This document shows, piece by piece, positions 18,681 to 28,458 of a stretch of 64,000 nucleotides of DNA. How positions within the stretch are numbered: the first letter of the stretch is position 1; every line of letters starts with the position of its first letter. Source of the DNA: Streptomyces sp. NBC_00457 (GTDB lineage: Bacteria; Actinomycetota; Actinomycetes; Streptomycetales; Streptomycetaceae); assembly GCF_036014015.1 (NCBI RefSeq), contig NZ_CP107905.1:3100001-3164000 (forward strand), given 5' to 3'. Position numbers and translations under genes: made by a program. The notes beneath the pieces are model-generated. The model saw only the letters and a program-made list of their open reading frames with translations. It did not search any database and was not told the DNA's origin.

Positions 18681-19361
18681 TCACCCCGTCGGCGGCCGCG
18701 CCAACCCTTTCGCGAACGCGTAACGCACCGCCTGAGCACGGTCCTTGATCCTTGCCTTGGTGAAGATGTTGTTGACGTGGGTCTTGATTGTGGCCGTGGA
18801 GACATGCAGCTTCTTGGCGATCTCAGAGTTGCTGAGCCCTTCGGCGATCAGCTCCAGCACCTCGGTCTCCCGCGCGGTGAGCCCGTCGGGCGACACCGCC
18901 GGCGCCGCCGGCGGTTCCGGGTCCGACAGCCGCTCCAGCAACCGTCGTTGGATGCTCGGCGACAGTCCCGCGTCCCCGGACAGCACGCTGCGCACCGCCC
19001 GGACGATCTCGTCACCTCCCGCGTCCTTGGTGAGATACCCGCGCGCTCCCGCTCTCAGCGCCGGAAACAGAGACTCGTCGTCCGCGTATGTGGTGAGCAC
19101 CACGACCTGCGTCCCGGGATGCTCGCTCCGGATCCGTCGCGTCGCCTCCACTCCATCGCAGCGGGGCATGCGCAGGTCCATCAGAACCACGTCCGGGGCG
19201 AGTTCGGCGACGAGCTTCACCGCCTCGTCCCCGTCTCCCGCGGCACCGACGACCTCGATCCCGGGGAGCAGCCCAAGCAACATCACGATGCCCTCGCGGA
19301 CGACGGTCTGGTCGTCCGCGACCACCACCCGCGCGGGCTCGACCTCCGTCTCCTCCGTCAT
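18681..19361 (-). CDS. NarL/LuxR-type response regulator
   Basis: A 226-residue regulator. The receiver domain has VVADDQ, phospho-Asp in LMDLRMP, Thr in LTTYAD and Lys in YLTKDAG. A LuxR-type HTH follows at the C-terminus (LTARETEVLELIAEGLSNSEIAKKLHVSTATIKTHVNNI). ATG overlaps the stop of the kinase gene (ATGA). Third gene of an operon with a small membrane protein and its kinase. Signal and regulon unknown. Confidence 0.92.
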   Translation of the reverse strand: MTEETEVEPARVVVADDQTVVREGIVMLLGLLPGIEVVGAAGDGDEAVKLVAELAPDVVLMDLRMPRCDGVEATRRIRSEHPGTQVVVLTTYADDESLFPALRAGARGYLTKDAGGDEIVRAVRSVLSGDAGLSPSIQRRLLERLSDPEPPAAPAVSPDGLTARETEVLELIAEGLSNSEIAKKLHVSTATIKTHVNNIFTKARIKDRAQAVRYAFAKGLARPPTG

Positions 19362-20518
19362 GCGGGCACCTTCAGCGTCACCACGAACCCCTCCTTGTCC
19401 GGCCCGGCCCCCAACGAGCCACCCAGCAGCTCGGCACGCTCCCGCATACCGAGCAGACCGTACCCGGCACCGGAGCCCGCGAGTTCGCCCCCCGAGCCTC
19501 CCGGCCCGCCCGAATCCCTTATGTCCAGCGTGACTTGGTGTTCGCCGTACTCCAGCCGTACCCGCACTCTGGCGCCCGGCGCGTGCTTGCGCACGTTCGT
19601 CAGAGCTTCCTGCGCGACCCTCCGTACGGCCTGTGACGCCTCGGCCGGCAGCGGTCTGTGCTCACCCGTAATGGTGACCTCGGCCCCCGTGACCGTATCC
19701 ACGAGTTGAGTCAAGTAGTCCTCCAGCGGGGTCAGTTCGCCGCGCAGTGCCGAGAGGGCCTGCCGGGTCTCCTCCAGTCCCTCACGGGCCATCCCGCGTG
19801 CTGCCACCACGCGTTCCAGGATCTGGTCCCGGTCGGCGTCCCGCTCGATCAGCAGGCGTGCCGCTTCCAGTTGCACGAGCTGCGCCGAGAGGCTGTGTGC
19901 CAACACGTCATGGATCTCCCGGGCGATACGGGCCCGCTCCACGAGCGCCGCCGACTCGGCTTCGGCCGCCAGCGCCGCCCGCTCCTGGGCGAGCAGCCGC
20001 TGGGCGCTGCCACGGGCCTCGGCGTCCAGTCGCAGCACGTATCCGGCCAGGGGGAGCCCCGCCGCCGTGGCTACGGTCGTCAGCCAGGCGTCGTCGTTGA
20101 AAGCCGCATACGACGCAAGGCCGACGGAGGCCACGGGTAGCGCGGCCGCGAGAGGCAGCCGCTCCAGCGCGGTGACGGCGCAGCCGCACCAGAGGACGAG
20201 GGCCGGGATTCTGAACCCCACGGCTTGAGCGGCGAATGCGAGTCCCAGGAGCAGCGTGACGAGCGCCAGGGACGACCAGAGCTGGTGCTCGAAGGTCGCT
20301 CGGTAGAAGGCCCAGGCAACACCCGCGGCCACCAGCACACCCACCGTGGCCCCGACGACACCCCAGCCGTGGACCACGCTGCCGGTGAAGACACCCCACA
20401 GCAGAAGGGCGAGCACGACCAGCCGGACGGCCGAGGCGAACAGCCGACGGGGCCGGGCGCGTTCCTTGCGGCTGAGCGCTTCCCTGGAGGGCCAGACCGT
20501 CCAGGCGTTCTCCGTCAC
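19358..20518 (-). CDS. NarL-family sensor histidine kinase
   Basis: A 386-residue kinase. Four to six hydrophobic segments lie in the first 150 residues. The HisKA_3 segment has the phospho-acceptor His in REIHDVLAHSLSAQL, and the HATPase_c domain has the short G boxes DSGGPGG and GYGLLGMRERAELLGG. GTG at 20518 is chosen because GAAGGAA lies about 6 nt upstream and it overlaps the stop of the upstream membrane gene (GTGA); a slightly longer frame is open but has no site. No large extracytoplasmic loop, so it may sense within the membrane or through its neighbour. Confidence 0.9.
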   Translation of the reverse strand: MTENAWTVWPSREALSRKERARPRRLFASAVRLVVLALLLWGVFTGSVVHGWGVVGATVGVLVAAGVAWAFYRATFEHQLWSSLALVTLLLGLAFAAQAVGFRIPALVLWCGCAVTALERLPLAAALPVASVGLASYAAFNDDAWLTTVATAAGLPLAGYVLRLDAEARGSAQRLLAQERAALAAEAESAALVERARIAREIHDVLAHSLSAQLVQLEAARLLIERDADRDQILERVVAARGMAREGLEETRQALSALRGELTPLEDYLTQLVDTVTGAEVTITGEHRPLPAEASQAVRRVAQEALTNVRKHAPGARVRVRLEYGEHQVTLDIRDSGGPGGSGGELAGSGAGYGLLGMRERAELLGGSLGAGPDKEGFVVTLKVPA

Positions 20519-21039
20519 ACATGTTCCTTCCACGCGGGCCGGGACACGGTGTCACCGTATGCCGGGCTCTGCTCGGGGGTCGGACGCGAGGATCGAGCAC
20601 GCCAGGTGAGGATCCCTCCACGGACGAGCAACGTGATCGCCAGAGCGAGGAGCAGGGCGGACGTGCCCTGCTTCACGCCCAATCCCGCACCGAGGGCGAA
20701 GAGCGCGATGCGCAGGGCTATGCCGGCGCCCCAGACGACCGCGCTCGCTCTGGTGCCCTTGCTCCATACCGTGCCGTCCGGCTCCGCCCATATGCGGGTG
20801 GTCCACGCCCACGCGGCCCCCGTGGCGACGCCGATGAGGAGTTCGGCGCCGAGCAAGAGCACTGACTCGGTGCGGTGATGGGCGTCGATGAGGGCGGGCT
20901 CGCGCAACGCGACGACGGTCAGGACCGCGGGGGCGAGCCACCAGCGCTCTCCCGCGCCGATCCGGCTTGCGCGGAACTGGCGCACGATCACCAGAGCGGC
21001 CACGGCCGCGATCAACAACGCGTCGACGAGCCCGGTCAT
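20515..21039 (-). CDS. Small polytopic membrane protein, DUF1453/CcdC-like
   Basis: A 174-residue protein with about four or five hydrophobic helices and a charged C-terminus ending AWKEHV. ATG at 21039 has GGAGGC about 6 nt upstream. The stop overlaps the kinase start by 4 nt, so this gene leads a three-gene, translationally coupled operon with the kinase and response regulator. That arrangement suggests a signalling accessory. Family assignment is from general resemblance only. Confidence 0.75.
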   Translation of the reverse strand: MTGLVDALLIAAVAALVIVRQFRASRIGAGERWWLAPAVLTVVALREPALIDAHHRTESVLLLGAELLIGVATGAAWAWTTRIWAEPDGTVWSKGTRASAVVWGAGIALRIALFALGAGLGVKQGTSALLLALAITLLVRGGILTWRARSSRPTPEQSPAYGDTVSRPAWKEHV

Positions 21040-21544
21040 CGAAGCCTCCGTGAGCGAAGAAGGACGGTGCCGACAGCGAGCGCTGCCGACGCCTTCGACG
21101 CTAGGGAAATTCGCTGGTCAGGAGATCGGAGCCAGGGTGGATCATGGGTGGATCCGGCACCGCTGCCGTCTCCACCCACGGGTGGACACGAAGGACTCCG
21201 TGTCCGGTCGCCGGTGCTGCGGGCGGGGCGACGCCTTGCTCGGCAGCAGGCCGACAGAACTTGGGCAGGCCTAGACCTTGCCCGACAGCGAGCCGACAGA
21301 ACTGTGGGCAGGGCGAGGCCTCGCCCGACAGAACTGCTCGCAGAGCGCCTCTGCCCGACAGCGGGTCGGCGGCCGGGCATCCCGCACGGCAGCGCGGCCG
21401 GTGAGCGGCACGCACAACGCCCGTGCCGACAGCCACGGCACCTGCCTCCACCCGACAGTGCCGCGACTCTCACCGGACGGCCGGCCACCGGCACCGATTC
21501 CGGCGCCGCACCGACACCGTTTCCGGCCCGGCCGAGCGCAGCGG
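21040..21544. other. Intergenic region between parE and the NarL-type operon
   Basis: 505 nt with no credible gene. It holds the promoter of the three-gene operon near its left end, a block of iterated hairpins (listed separately) in the middle, and the 3' flank of parE at the right. Confidence 0.6.
21251..21361. repeat. Three degenerate ~38-nt units, each with a hairpin
   Basis: Units 21251-21288, 21293-21331 and 21326-21361 share flanks of the form CCGACAGAACT at the left and GCCCGACAG at the right. Each encloses a different self-complementary core: GGGCAGG/CCTTGCCC, the perfect palindrome GGGCGAGGCCTCGCCC (21311-21326), and GCAGAG-CGC-CTCTGC. Flanks are kept while stems vary, with pairing kept. 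It lies downstream of parE and may act as a multi-hairpin terminator or transcript end. Confidence 0.6.
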
Positions 21545-23668
21545 CTACGCGTCGATGCGGGACCGGTCCAGCGTCGCCGCCGAGCTGGAGATGAACTCCT
21601 TGCGCGGTGCGACGTCGTTACCCATCAGCAGATCGAAGACCTGCTCAGCGGACTCCAGGTCGCCGAGGTTGATCCGGCGCAGTGTGCGGTGACGCGGGTC
21701 CATGGTCGTCTCGGCCAGCTGGTCGGCGTCCATCTCGCCGAGACCCTTGTACCGCTGGATGGAGTCCTTGTACCGGACGCCCTTGCTCTCGAACTCCATG
21801 AGCTTGTCGCGCAGTTCCCGGTCCGAGTACGTGTAGACGTACTTGTCCTGGCCCTTCTTGGGCTGGATGAGCTCGACGCGGTGCAGCGGAGGGACGGCCG
21901 CGAAGACCCGGCCGGCCTCGACCATCGGCCGCATGTAGCGGTGGAACAGAGTCAGCAGCAGCGTCCGGATGTGGGAGCCGTCCACATCGGCGTCGGTCAT
22001 CATGATGATCTTGCCGTAGCGGGCCGCGTCGATGTCGAAGGTCCGGCCCGACCCCGCTCCTATGACCTGGATGATCGCCCCGCACTCGGCGTTCTTCAGC
22101 ATGTCGGTCACGGACGACTTCTGAACGTTGAGGATCTTGCCGCGGATCGGAAGCAGCGCCTGGAACTCGGAGTTCCGGGCGAGCTTGGCGGTGCCGAGCG
22201 CGGAGTCTCCCTCGACGATGAACAGCTCGCTGCGGTCGACGTCGTCACTGCGGCAGTCGGCGAGCTTGGCGGGCAGCGACGAGGACTCCAGAGCCGTCTT
22301 CCGACGCTGCGCGTCCTTGTGCTGGCGGGCGGCGATCCGGGTACGGGCCGCGGAGACGGCCTTCTCCATGACCACGCGGGCCTGGGCCGCGTCGTCCCTC
22401 TTGGTGGAGGTGAGGAACGCCTTGAGCTCCTTGGTGATCACGGTGTTCACGATGCGGCGGGCCGCCGAGGTGCCGAGGACCTCCTTGGTCTGCCCCTCGA
22501 ACTGGGGCTCGGCCAGACGCACGGTGACGACCGCGGTGAGGCCCTCCAGGGCGTCGTCCTTGACGATGTCGTCCTCGGCGACGCGCAGCAGCTTCTTGGC
22601 GCGCAGCACCTCGTTCAGCGTCTTGGTGACCGCCTGCTCGTAGCCCGCGACGTGGGTGCCGCCCTTGGGCGTGGCGATGATGTTGACGAACGACTTCAGG
22701 GTCGTGTCGTAGCCGGTGCCCCAACGCATCGCCACGTCGACGCCGAGCTCGCGGGTGACCTCCGTGGGCGTCATCTGGCCGTGGTCGTCCAGGACCGGGA
22801 CCGTCTCCTTGAAGGAGCCCTGTCCTGAGAAGCGGAGGACGTCGCAGACCGGCTTGTCGGTGGCGAGGTACTCGCAGAACTCGCTGATGCCCCCGTCGAA
22901 GCGGAAGGACTCCTCACCCTTGCTGCCGTCTTCACCGAGGCCGAACTCGTCGCGCACGACGATGGTCAGGCCGGGCACCAGGAAAGCCGTCTGGCGTGCC
23001 CGCTGGTGCAGGTTCTCCAGGGAGAGCTTGGCGTCCTTGAGGAAGATCTGACGGTCGGCCCAGTACCGCACGCGGGTGCCGGTGCGGGTCTTGGGGATCT
23101 TCTTGGCCTTGCGCAGGCCGCTCTTGGCTTCGAACTTGGCATCGGGGCCGTCGCCGGCGAAGGCTCCGGGGACACCGCGCCGGAAACTGATGGCGTGCGT
23201 GTGGCCACTGCGGTCCACCTCGACGTCGAGCCGGGCGGACAGGGCGTTCACCACGGAGGCGCCGACGCCGTGCAGACCGCCGGAGGCGGCGTACGAGCCG
23301 CCACCGAACTTGCCGCCGGCATGCAGCTTGGTCATGACGACCTCGATACCGGAGAGGCCGGTCTTGGGCTCGACGTCGACCGGAATGCCTCGGCCGTTGT
23401 CCCGGACCTCGACGGATCCGTCGTCGTGGAGGATCACGTCGATGTGGTCGCAGTAGCCTCCGAGGGCCTCGTCCACGGAGTTGTCGATGATCTCCCACAG
23501 GCAGTGCATCAAGCCACGACTGTCGGTCGACCCGATGTACATACCCGGGCGCTTCCGCACGGCCTCGAGCCCCTCGAGGACGAGCAGGTGCCGCGCGGTG
23601 TAGTTGGAACCGTCCCGGTCTGCTCCTGCCAGCAGCGCTGTGGACGGCACGGACGTCTCGGCGGTCAC
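21545..23668 (-). CDS. parE: DNA topoisomerase IV subunit B (ParE; GyrB-like)
   Basis: A 707-residue type IIA topoisomerase ATPase subunit. The GHKL ATP site has EIIDNSVDEA, DNGRGIP and GGLHGVGASVVNALS. A transducer domain follows. The TOPRIM domain has FIVEGDSALG and the metal motif TDADVDGSHIRTLLL. The C-terminus has RYKGLGEMDADQL. GTG at 23668 follows GAGGAG about 11 nt upstream. It pairs with ParC, encoded 13.7 kb away on the other strand. Length and motifs fit streptomycete ParE better than GyrB. Confidence 0.93.
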   Translation of the reverse strand: MTAETSVPSTALLAGADRDGSNYTARHLLVLEGLEAVRKRPGMYIGSTDSRGLMHCLWEIIDNSVDEALGGYCDHIDVILHDDGSVEVRDNGRGIPVDVEPKTGLSGIEVVMTKLHAGGKFGGGSYAASGGLHGVGASVVNALSARLDVEVDRSGHTHAISFRRGVPGAFAGDGPDAKFEAKSGLRKAKKIPKTRTGTRVRYWADRQIFLKDAKLSLENLHQRARQTAFLVPGLTIVVRDEFGLGEDGSKGEESFRFDGGISEFCEYLATDKPVCDVLRFSGQGSFKETVPVLDDHGQMTPTEVTRELGVDVAMRWGTGYDTTLKSFVNIIATPKGGTHVAGYEQAVTKTLNEVLRAKKLLRVAEDDIVKDDALEGLTAVVTVRLAEPQFEGQTKEVLGTSAARRIVNTVITKELKAFLTSTKRDDAAQARVVMEKAVSAARTRIAARQHKDAQRRKTALESSSLPAKLADCRSDDVDRSELFIVEGDSALGTAKLARNSEFQALLPIRGKILNVQKSSVTDMLKNAECGAIIQVIGAGSGRTFDIDAARYGKIIMMTDADVDGSHIRTLLLTLFHRYMRPMVEAGRVFAAVPPLHRVELIQPKKGQDKYVYTYSDRELRDKLMEFESKGVRYKDSIQRYKGLGEMDADQLAETTMDPRHRTLRRINLGDLESAEQVFDLLMGNDVAPRKEFISSSAATLDRSRIDA

Positions 23669-24109
23669 GCGGTTCGCTCCTCGCTGAATTTCAGGTGGGG
23701 CCCTTCTGGGTAAGGGCGCGGCTTCGGTTGCCGCTCAGAGGGTACCGAGGCCTGGTAGAGCCGTTGTAACGCCACCCTCGTCATGAACTCACCCTAGCCC
23801 AGGGTCGCAAAGGTGTTCGATCCCTCGATGGAGTGAAGCACACATCACGTTCCCTTCCAGGCATGAACCATTTAGGCTCCGGGCACGTCCTCATGAACAA
23901 CCGGCAACCCAGCCGGGAGGACCGACATTGACCGACAGTGCGAAACCGTAAGACACATAGACACGCAATACGGCACATTCGCCGCCAACCGGCAGCAGCC
24001 GGCCGCCCGCGAAGATTTTTTTCAAGGGAAAGCCACGAGCGGGAACGTTTTCGGGCTGGTTGGATGTTGACCCTGGTACGACAGCTCGTCGAGCTAGAGA
24101 AGAGGCGAC
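23669..24109. other. Divergent intergenic region, parE / DUF7455-like gene
   Basis: 441 nt. It must hold both promoters. The only candidate I can point to is GGAAC (24042-24046), 19 nt, then GTT (24066-24068), a weak SigR-like pattern on the plus strand. No gene or RNA structure seen. Confidence 0.45.
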
Positions 24110-24337
24110 GTGACTACTGTTCTGACCCCCGCGAGCCCGCTGACGGCCGCCGATCGCTGCGACCGCTGCGGCGCCCAGGCATACCTGCGCGTCGTCCTGC
24201 TGAGCGGCGGAGAACTGCTCTTCTGCGCCCACCACGGTCGCAAGTTCGAGCCGGAACTCAAGAAGATCGCCGCTGAGATACAGGACGAGACGGAGCGACT
24301 GACCGCCGCTCCGGCAGCCGCCGAAGAAGAGCGCTGA
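24110..24337 (+). CDS. Small zinc-ribbon-like protein (DUF7455-like)
   Basis: A 75-residue protein. CDRCGAQAYLRVVLLSGGELLFCAHH holds a CXXC pair and a CXHH pair, arranged as in a small metal-binding ribbon. A charged helix ends the protein. Such proteins are conserved in actinobacteria beside hrdB/sigA, as here, but their role is unknown. GTG at 24110 has AGAGG about 6 nt upstream. A strong hairpin follows the gene. Confidence 0.82.
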   Translation: MTTVLTPASPLTAADRCDRCGAQAYLRVVLLSGGELLFCAHHGRKFEPELKKIAAEIQDETERLTAAPAAAEEER

Positions 24338-24380
24338 CATCTCGCGTCCACGACGAGCCAGCACCGGCACAGGCCGGCCC

Positions 24381-24420
24381 GCGGGCGGCGCCCCTGAGAA
24401 AAGCCAGGGGCGCCGCCCGC
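24381..24420. terminator. Bidirectional terminator
   Basis: A perfect 15-bp stem with a 10-nt A-rich loop lies between the convergent DUF7455-like and trypsin-like genes. Confidence 0.85.
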
Positions 24421-24441
24421 GCTCGTACCCCCAGACCCTCC

Positions 24442-25311
24442 TCAGACCCGGCCAGGCGCCCCGGTACGCCTCGCCCCCGGGCTGCCGCCCCAGCCCAGCG
24501 TGCGCATGACCTCGGACACGCGCGTATAGACACCGGGGCTCTCAGCACGCCCACAGCCGCTCCCCCAGGACACGAGCCCGATCAGCTTCCCCCGTGCGAC
24601 GAGCGGCCCTCCGCTGTCCCCCTGACAGGCATCGTGGCCACCTTTCTCCTCCCCGGCACACACCATGATGTCGGCGCCATAGGTGCCTTCGGCACTGCCC
24701 GGATACGCCTGCTCGCAGAGGGCATCACGAAGCACATGCACGCGTGCCCCCCGTAGGCTGCGTGCGTAGTCGCCGGAGCCGGTGACATCACCCCAGCCGT
24801 AGACAGTGGCCGCCGTGCCCGGTTCGTACGCCTGATCGCCGGCGGCTGCCATCGGGACGACCGAGCTCTTCGGGAGGGCCTGCGCAAGGGTGACCACCGC
24901 GAAGTCGCCGGCGTTGCTGACGCTGTCGTAGTCAGGGTTCACCCAGGTGTCGCGTACGGCGATCTCCCGTCCCTGGTCGGAGAGCAGGTCCGTACGCCCT
25001 GTGATGACCTTGAGGTCGCGCACCTGGTCCGGGGGCGCGTTCAGGACGTCCTCGCCCAGACAGTGAGCCGCGGTGAGCACGGTGGTGGGGCCCACCACCA
25101 CGCCGTCACAGAACTGCCCCGCGCGCGTACCCCCGAACCGGTCACGGCTGGACAGCGCCACGGTCCACGGGCTCTCGGATATCTCGACCGGGAAACCACC
25201 GACGACGACGTTGTCCGCGGACACCGGGACGGCGGACACTGCCGTTACGGCGGTGGCGGCGACCGCGAGAACCAGCGGCCGGGTCAGCCCCCGGGAAAAA
25301 GGAAAACGCAT
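24442..25311 (-). CDS. Secreted trypsin-like serine protease (S1A)
   Basis: A 289-residue exported protease. The signal peptide covers about residues 1-32 (cut near VSA-DN), leading straight into VVGGFPVEISESPWTVAL, the usual activation-site N-terminus. The catalytic triad is His in LTAAHC, Asp in AGDFAVVTL and Ser in GDSGGP. The specificity-pocket residue is Asp in HDACQGDSGG, which predicts cutting after Lys or Arg. Six cysteines fit trypsin disulfides. ATG at 25311 follows GAGGAA. Probably a single-gene transcript between two terminators. Confidence 0.92.
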   Translation of the reverse strand: MRFPFSRGLTRPLVLAVAATAVTAVSAVPVSADNVVVGGFPVEISESPWTVALSSRDRFGGTRAGQFCDGVVVGPTTVLTAAHCLGEDVLNAPPDQVRDLKVITGRTDLLSDQGREIAVRDTWVNPDYDSVSNAGDFAVVTLAQALPKSSVVPMAAAGDQAYEPGTAATVYGWGDVTGSGDYARSLRGARVHVLRDALCEQAYPGSAEGTYGADIMVCAGEEKGGHDACQGDSGGPLVARGKLIGLVSWGSGCGRAESPGVYTRVSEVMRTLGWGGSPGARRTGAPGRV

Positions 25312-25387
25312 ACACGTTCCTCACTCTGGGGTGGTCATGGAAAACCCAGGGTGATTCACAACTCCGACCCCCGCACCCGCTCAGCGC

Positions 25388-25422
25388 GAAGGCCCGGCTC
25401 CCCTGGAGGGAGCCGGGCCTTC
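25388..25422 (-). terminator. Terminator of hrdB
   Basis: A 14-bp perfect G+C-rich stem with a short loop lies 20 nt after the hrdB stop. Confidence 0.85.
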
Positions 25423-25441
25423 GGCGTCGTACGACCGCGAC

Positions 25442-26983
<1,542 letters not shown>

Positions 26984-27135
26984 GAACAACCTCTCGGAAC
27001 GTTGGAAAACGGCTTCCGGCCCCGTCCACGGCGGACAGGAGCCGACCGCCGACTGGGGGATGAGCCGACGGTGCGGGCGGGGGCCGGGAAGATGCACAGC
27101 GCCTTGAACGGCGTCCGTATTCCCTCCGCGGCTGT

Positions 27136-27161
27136 CACCTCTTAGGTCATCGCACTGTTCC
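27136..27161 (-). promoter_or_regulatory. Possible SigR-type promoter of hrdB
   Basis: On the minus strand GGAAC (27161-27157), 18 nt, then GTG (27138-27136) resembles GGAAT-N18-GTT. It lies about 150 nt upstream of hrdB. hrdB is known to have a thiol-stress SigR promoter in S. coelicolor. This match is imperfect, so the placement is tentative. Confidence 0.35.
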
Positions 27162-27292
27162 CACGAGCGTTACGCCCAATCTGCGTGGCCCGAGTCACAC
27201 CCCGTAAGCCTCAAAGCGGTCAGATGCGAGTAAATGAGGTCAACCGTGCCTGTGACGGACCCGTGCCGTGTGCCTTTCCGCTCGATCGCGCC

Positions 27293-27334
27293 GTCGGACC
27301 CCGCAGGAACCCGAGGGGTCCTGCGGGGTCCGAC
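27293..27334. terminator. Strong terminator of whiH
   Basis: A perfect 16-bp stem with a 10-nt loop lies about 75 nt after the whiH stop and upstream of the hrdB promoter zone. It insulates hrdB from whiH transcription. Confidence 0.88.
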
Positions 27335-27407
27335 AGGGGGCGGTCCGCCGACCGGCATTGCCACAGGAGGGGGAGGCAATCCCGGTCCGCGCCGCCCGTG
27401 GTGCGCG

Positions 27408-28295
27408 TCAGTGCTCGCGCGGCGCGGGGACCACGCGCTCCACCTCAGGATGGACGGTGAGCAATTGGCGCATCGCGGCCTCGGCGGCCGGGCCGTCGCC
27501 GGCGGCGAGGGCGTCGGCGATCCTGCCGTGATGCGCCAGCGACGTCTCGTTCGGCCTGTCACACCCCGTGACGGGGCCGCCGGAAACCTGGAGGGCGGCC
27601 GACACGATCCCGGAGAGGTGCTCCAGCATGCGGTTGCCCGCGACCTGGATGAGCAGGGAGTGGAACTCGGCGTCCGCGCGGGAGAAGGTGAGCGCGTCGC
27701 CTTGCCCCATGGCGTGGCCCATGATCTCGACCATGTCCGCGAGCCGCTGCTGGATGTCCTCGCGCCCGTGCCCGGCGGCGAGGCGCGCGGCCAGCGGCTC
27801 GATCGTCCAGCGCAGTTCGCTCAGCTCGCGTCGCTGGTCGTCGCGCTGCGGCCCGAAGGCGCGCCATTCGATGATGTCCGGGTCGAGGAGGTTCCAGTCA
27901 CTGACGGGACGCACGCGCGTGCCGACGTTCGGGCGGGCACTGACCAGGCCCTTGGCCTCCAGGACGCGGAGCGACTCACGGACGACGGTGCGGGAGACCT
28001 CGAAGCGCTGGCCGATCTCCTCGGGCACCAGCGGACGGTCGGCGCCCAGATCGCCCGAGACGATCATCTGGCCGAGCTGCTGGACGAGTTGGCCGTGCAG
28101 CCCGCGTCCGCGGCTGCCGGCGGCACGCCGGCCCACCCGGCCCAGCTCCGGATCGGCGCCGTCCCAGGCGGGGGCCCCGACACGGTCGGCGGGGGGCGCC
28201 TCGGCGTAGGGATAGCGGTCGAGTTCGCCCGGGCCGGCGAGACCAGAGTCTGCGGAGCGGGCGGCGGTCATCATGGTGTGCGCAAGGGTACTCAC
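27408..28295 (-). CDS. whiH: Sporulation regulator WhiH (GntR/FadR family)
   Basis: A 295-residue regulator needed for sporulation septation in Streptomyces. About 65 residues of variable N-terminus precede the winged HTH (LVPEEIGQRFEVSRTVVRESLRVLEAKGLVSARPNVGTRV). A FadR-type FCD domain follows (LRWTIEPLAARLAA, then SRADAEFHSLLIQVAGNRML with its metal/ligand histidines, then LAHHGRIADALAAGD). Position directly upstream of hrdB and the near-identical sequence I remember support whiH. GTG at 28295 is preceded by AAAGG at short spacing; ATG-ATG seven codons in is an alternative. Expected to be under sigma WhiG; a matching -10 lies upstream. Confidence 0.9.
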   Translation of the reverse strand: MSTLAHTMMTAARSADSGLAGPGELDRYPYAEAPPADRVGAPAWDGADPELGRVGRRAAGSRGRGLHGQLVQQLGQMIVSGDLGADRPLVPEEIGQRFEVSRTVVRESLRVLEAKGLVSARPNVGTRVRPVSDWNLLDPDIIEWRAFGPQRDDQRRELSELRWTIEPLAARLAAGHGREDIQQRLADMVEIMGHAMGQGDALTFSRADAEFHSLLIQVAGNRMLEHLSGIVSAALQVSGGPVTGCDRPNETSLAHHGRIADALAAGDGPAAEAAMRQLLTVHPEVERVVPAPREH

Positions 28296-28387
28296 GGAAC
28301 CTTTGTCGGCGCCGTCTCCAACTCCCTTGAGGTCTTTGGTGAAAAGCACACGAAAGGGTGATCGCTCACCCCGTCGCAATTGACGCC

Positions 28388-28395
28388 TTATCGGA
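28388..28395 (-). promoter_or_regulatory. Probable sigma WhiG -10 element of whiH
   Basis: TCCGATAA on the minus strand matches seven of eight bases of the WhiG -10 GCCGATAA, about 93 nt upstream of the whiH start. A GAAA lies upstream at 11-nt spacing, shorter than the usual 14-16 nt for the TAAA box, so the -35 is unclear. whiH is a known WhiG target in S. coelicolor. Confidence 0.55.
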
Positions 28396-28458
28396 AAGAA
28401 ATGGGCTTTCCCCGGGGGAGTTGTGCGCAGGGCGGGATCGGAAGGGCTCGGACGGTCG

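Larger units (their letters stand above)
26984..27407. other. hrdB leader/promoter region and whiH 3' flank
   Basis: 424 nt with no gene. The left part is the untranslated leader and promoter zone of hrdB. The right part carries the strong whiH terminator. A possible SigR-type promoter is listed separately. Confidence 0.6.
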
